A stretch of 64,000 bases of DNA from PNNG01 sp964577055 (lineage in GTDB: Bacteria > Bacteroidota > Bacteroidia > UBA7662). The position numbers and the translations under genes were made by a program. Within the stretch, counting starts at the first letter, position 1; every line of letters begins with the position of its first letter. Location of the stretch: the NCBI GenBank assembly GCA_964577055.1, contig CAZNWC010000002.1, forward strand, positions 1 through 64,000. Direction: 5' to 3'. The notes under the pieces were generated by a model. That model was not told the DNA's origin. It saw nothing but the letters and a program-made list of their open reading frames with translations, and did no database searches. Shown here piece after piece: positions 61,850-64,000 of the stretch.

Positions 61850-63949
61850 TTAGTTTTTTAGATAGGTGTCGAGCCATTCAAAAAATACCTTCTGCCACAA
61901 AACACTGTTTTGAGGTTTTAGCACCCAGTGGTTTTCGTCGGGAAAGTACAGGAATTTACTTGGCACACCCTGCAATTGTGCTGCTGTGAATGCTTCCATG
62001 CCTTGTGCCAAGGGAACGCGAAAATCTTTTTCATTGTGAATGACCAATATTGGGGTATCCCAATTGCGTACGTATTTGTGAGGAGAGAAGAGCTCGTAGC
62101 TTTTGGGCTGTGGTTGCTCCCATGGTTTTCCTTTCATGTCAAAATCAGTGAAGAATATTTCTTCGGTTTGACCATACATGGCTTCCAAATTGTACACGCC
62201 GCAGTGGGAGATAAAGGCCTTGAAGCGTTTGTTGTGATTGCCTGCCAACCAATACACCGAATATCCGCCAAATGATGCGCCTACTGCTCCCAGGCGGTTG
62301 GCATCCACATATTTTTCCTTGCTCATGGCATCAATGGCCGACAAATAGTCTTGCATGGCTTGGCCACCCCAATCACCGCTGATTTGTTCATTCCATGCTT
62401 GTCCGAAACCAGGCAAGCCGCGTCGGTTGGGCGCCACCACAATATACCCCTTGCTGGCCATGAGGTAAAAATTCCATCGGCTGCTGAAAGATTGGCCAAT
62501 CATACTTTGTGGGCCACCTTGGCAGTACAAAAGCGTAGGATACTTCTTGGAAGAGTCAAAATCGGGTGGATAAATGATCCAGGCTTGCATTTCTTTGCCA
62601 TCGGTTGTCGCTATTTGGCGCGATTCGATCCGTGATGGCTTCAATTGTTTGTACATGGCGCCATTGACTTCGGTCAGGATTTTGACTTTTTTATTGCTCA
62701 AATCGAGCAAAACCAATTCATTGGGGCGCAACATATTTTGGCGTTGCATGATGATTTGCCCGTTTTGTCCAGACGGAACATAGGCATATCCACCATGGTT
62801 GTAAGACCCGCTGGTGACGGCTAATGTGGCTTGTCCCTTGAGATTTAGCTTGATGCCGTAGCTTTTGGCACCTGCTTGCAAGTCGAAGAAATACTCGTAC
62901 AATTGACTTGTACCATTCACATAGGCGCCGAAAAACAAGCGGTTGCTATCTTTTCCCCAAAAGAGCGCATTGGCGCTATTATCGAAAGATGCCGTCACCT
63001 CCTGGGCTTTGCCATTAGGCCAAACCATGGTCATCACCCTGTTTTTATCGGCTTCATAACCATCGCGTTCCATGCTGAGCCAAGCCAATTTTTTACCATC
63101 GGGCGAGAAAACGGGCTCAAGATCGTAGCCAGCCATGCCTTGGGTAAGGTTTGTGGTGGTTTTTGAAGCTAAATCATAGGCGTACAGGTCACTGTTGGTA
63201 CTTGTGGCCGCCGCTGTGCCCTGTAGTTTTCTGGCTGTATATACCAAGGTTTGCCCGTTGGGTGACCAGGTGATTTGTTCACTTCCTCCAAAGGGTTGCA
63301 AGGGGGCATGGTATTTTTCGCCTGCCAACAAATCAATAGGTTGGCCATTCAATTTGCCATCTGCATAGGCTTGAATAAATACATGGCTGTAGGTACCGTC
63401 GTGGAAATGGTCCCAATGGCGGTACATCAATCCATCGAATAACTCACCTGTAGATTTGCTCAATTGCGGATACTTGTCACGCAGACTTTGGTCTAATTTT
63501 ACCCTTTTGATAAAAAAGATATGCTGCAAATCAGGACTGTAACCATATCCTTCAATACCGCCTTCAATTTGGCTAACCTGGCGATTTTCAGAGCCATCGG
63601 GTTTCATCTCCCAAAGTTGCATGCTTCCCGATGCATTGCTTAAGTACCCCAACCATTGGCCATCGGGGCGCCAGCTGTATTGACTTTCGGAATGGGGTGT
63701 GTTGGTGAGACGCGTACTTTGTCCCGAAACCAAATCAACCGTATATAAGTCGTTCTGGCCTTTGTTTTCCGACAGTTGGGTGTAACGCACGCTGTATACA
63801 GCAGAGCTTCCTTTGGGATGTAGTTTGGGTAAGCCAACTTGCCCCATTTCCCATATTTTTTCCTCGGTAAGGAGGTCTTGACCTTGTGCCAGCTGAGTAC
63901 CTAACAGCATGGCCAAACAGAGATAGCTGATTTTCATGGTCTTGCGCAT
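61850..63949 (-). CDS. S9C peptidase, acylaminoacyl-peptidase/dipeptidyl-peptidase-like
   Basis: 699 residues with a signal peptide (cleavage after AQG-Q near 24); an inner ATG at 63937 is an alternative start. The propeller carries TolB-like blades (YSPDLQHIFFI, FSPDGKKLAWLSM); the hydrolase domain has the nucleophile in VGASFGGYSVYW, Asp in HNEKDFRVPLAQG and His in DENHWVLKP. It likely removes dipeptides or acyl-amino acids in the periplasm. With the following S9A enzyme it forms a coupled two-peptidase unit. Confidence 0.92.
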   Translation of the reverse strand: MRKTMKISYLCLAMLLGTQLAQGQDLLTEEKIWEMGQVGLPKLHPKGSSAVYSVRYTQLSENKGQNDLYTVDLVSGQSTRLTNTPHSESQYSWRPDGQWLGYLSNASGSMQLWEMKPDGSENRQVSQIEGGIEGYGYSPDLQHIFFIKRVKLDQSLRDKYPQLSKSTGELFDGLMYRHWDHFHDGTYSHVFIQAYADGKLNGQPIDLLAGEKYHAPLQPFGGSEQITWSPNGQTLVYTARKLQGTAAATSTNSDLYAYDLASKTTTNLTQGMAGYDLEPVFSPDGKKLAWLSMERDGYEADKNRVMTMVWPNGKAQEVTASFDNSANALFWGKDSNRLFFGAYVNGTSQLYEYFFDLQAGAKSYGIKLNLKGQATLAVTSGSYNHGGYAYVPSGQNGQIIMQRQNMLRPNELVLLDLSNKKVKILTEVNGAMYKQLKPSRIESRQIATTDGKEMQAWIIYPPDFDSSKKYPTLLYCQGGPQSMIGQSFSSRWNFYLMASKGYIVVAPNRRGLPGFGQAWNEQISGDWGGQAMQDYLSAIDAMSKEKYVDANRLGAVGASFGGYSVYWLAGNHNKRFKAFISHCGVYNLEAMYGQTEEIFFTDFDMKGKPWEQPQPKSYELFSPHKYVRNWDTPILVIHNEKDFRVPLAQGMEAFTAAQLQGVPSKFLYFPDENHWVLKPQNSVLWQKVFFEWLDTYLKN

Positions 63950-64000
63950 TTTTTTATTTTTATTGAAGATAATTTTCGTCTTGGTGCAACCTTTGACGTA

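Noticed and set aside
1..64000. CRISPR arrays, transposases, integrases, phage genes, toxin-antitoxin pairs
   Set aside because: I looked for spaced short repeats, recombinase motifs and small paired genes; none is credible. The only repeats are the 97-bp pair and the gap duplicate.

Overview
The window is a chromosomal stretch of a member of the Bacteroidota. The support is convergent: a type IX secretion sorting domain, the -7 promoter element TAnnTTTG in front of many genes, almost no Shine-Dalgarno sequences, the ribosomal cluster rpmB-rpmG-DUF4295-ftsY-rimO, bacillithiol synthesis (bshC), LytS/LytTR regulators with sensor propellers, and the tyrosine-degradation pair hppD-hmgA. A 100-base N run marks a scaffold gap, so this is a draft assembly. 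I cannot place it below phylum with confidence.

Layout. 1-6.2 kb: end of a tRNA-Leu, a T9SS cargo protein, a GH13 amylase lipoprotein coupled to an esterase, a pair of 97-bp repeats and a tRNA-Ser. 6.4-9.8 kb: two adjacent, broken envelope-protein genes around the assembly gap. 9.8-14.2 kb: MATE exporter, ccmB-ccmC-ccmD haem-handling genes and a glutamate dehydrogenase. 14.3-20.4 kb: small secreted protein and a complete tripartite RND efflux operon. 20.4-26.2 kb (minus strand): thioredoxin-fold protein, membrane protein, SPFH lipoprotein, hppD-hmgA, TolB-like propeller. 26.3-30.5 kb: TPR lipoprotein, thrS, infC (with an ATC start), rpmI, rplT. 30.5-36.4 kb: ornithine aminotransferase, then rpmB-rpmG-DUF4295-ftsY-rimO-bshC. 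36.4-42.6 kb (minus): an accessory-looking cluster with two YceI proteins, a dihaem lipoprotein, an OB-fold membrane protein and a LytS/LytTR pair. 42.8-50.1 kb (minus): pyrG-yidC, then two glycosyltransferases, an amidase and an NfeD protease. 50.2-59.7 kb (plus): cystathionine beta-synthase with a binding protein, an OmpA porin, DUF4139 protein, pckA and a TPR regulator-like protein. 59.7-64 kb (minus): two S9 peptidases.

Most of the window is housekeeping and envelope biology; there is no phage, transposon, CRISPR array or obvious defence island. The points most worth a second look are the rare ATC start of infC behind a strong Shine-Dalgarno sequence, the YceI/cytochrome/LytTR cluster, the assembly gap that collapses into one continuous gene, the direct repeats beside tRNA-Ser, and a TPR protein with what looks like a decayed LuxR-type helix-turn-helix.
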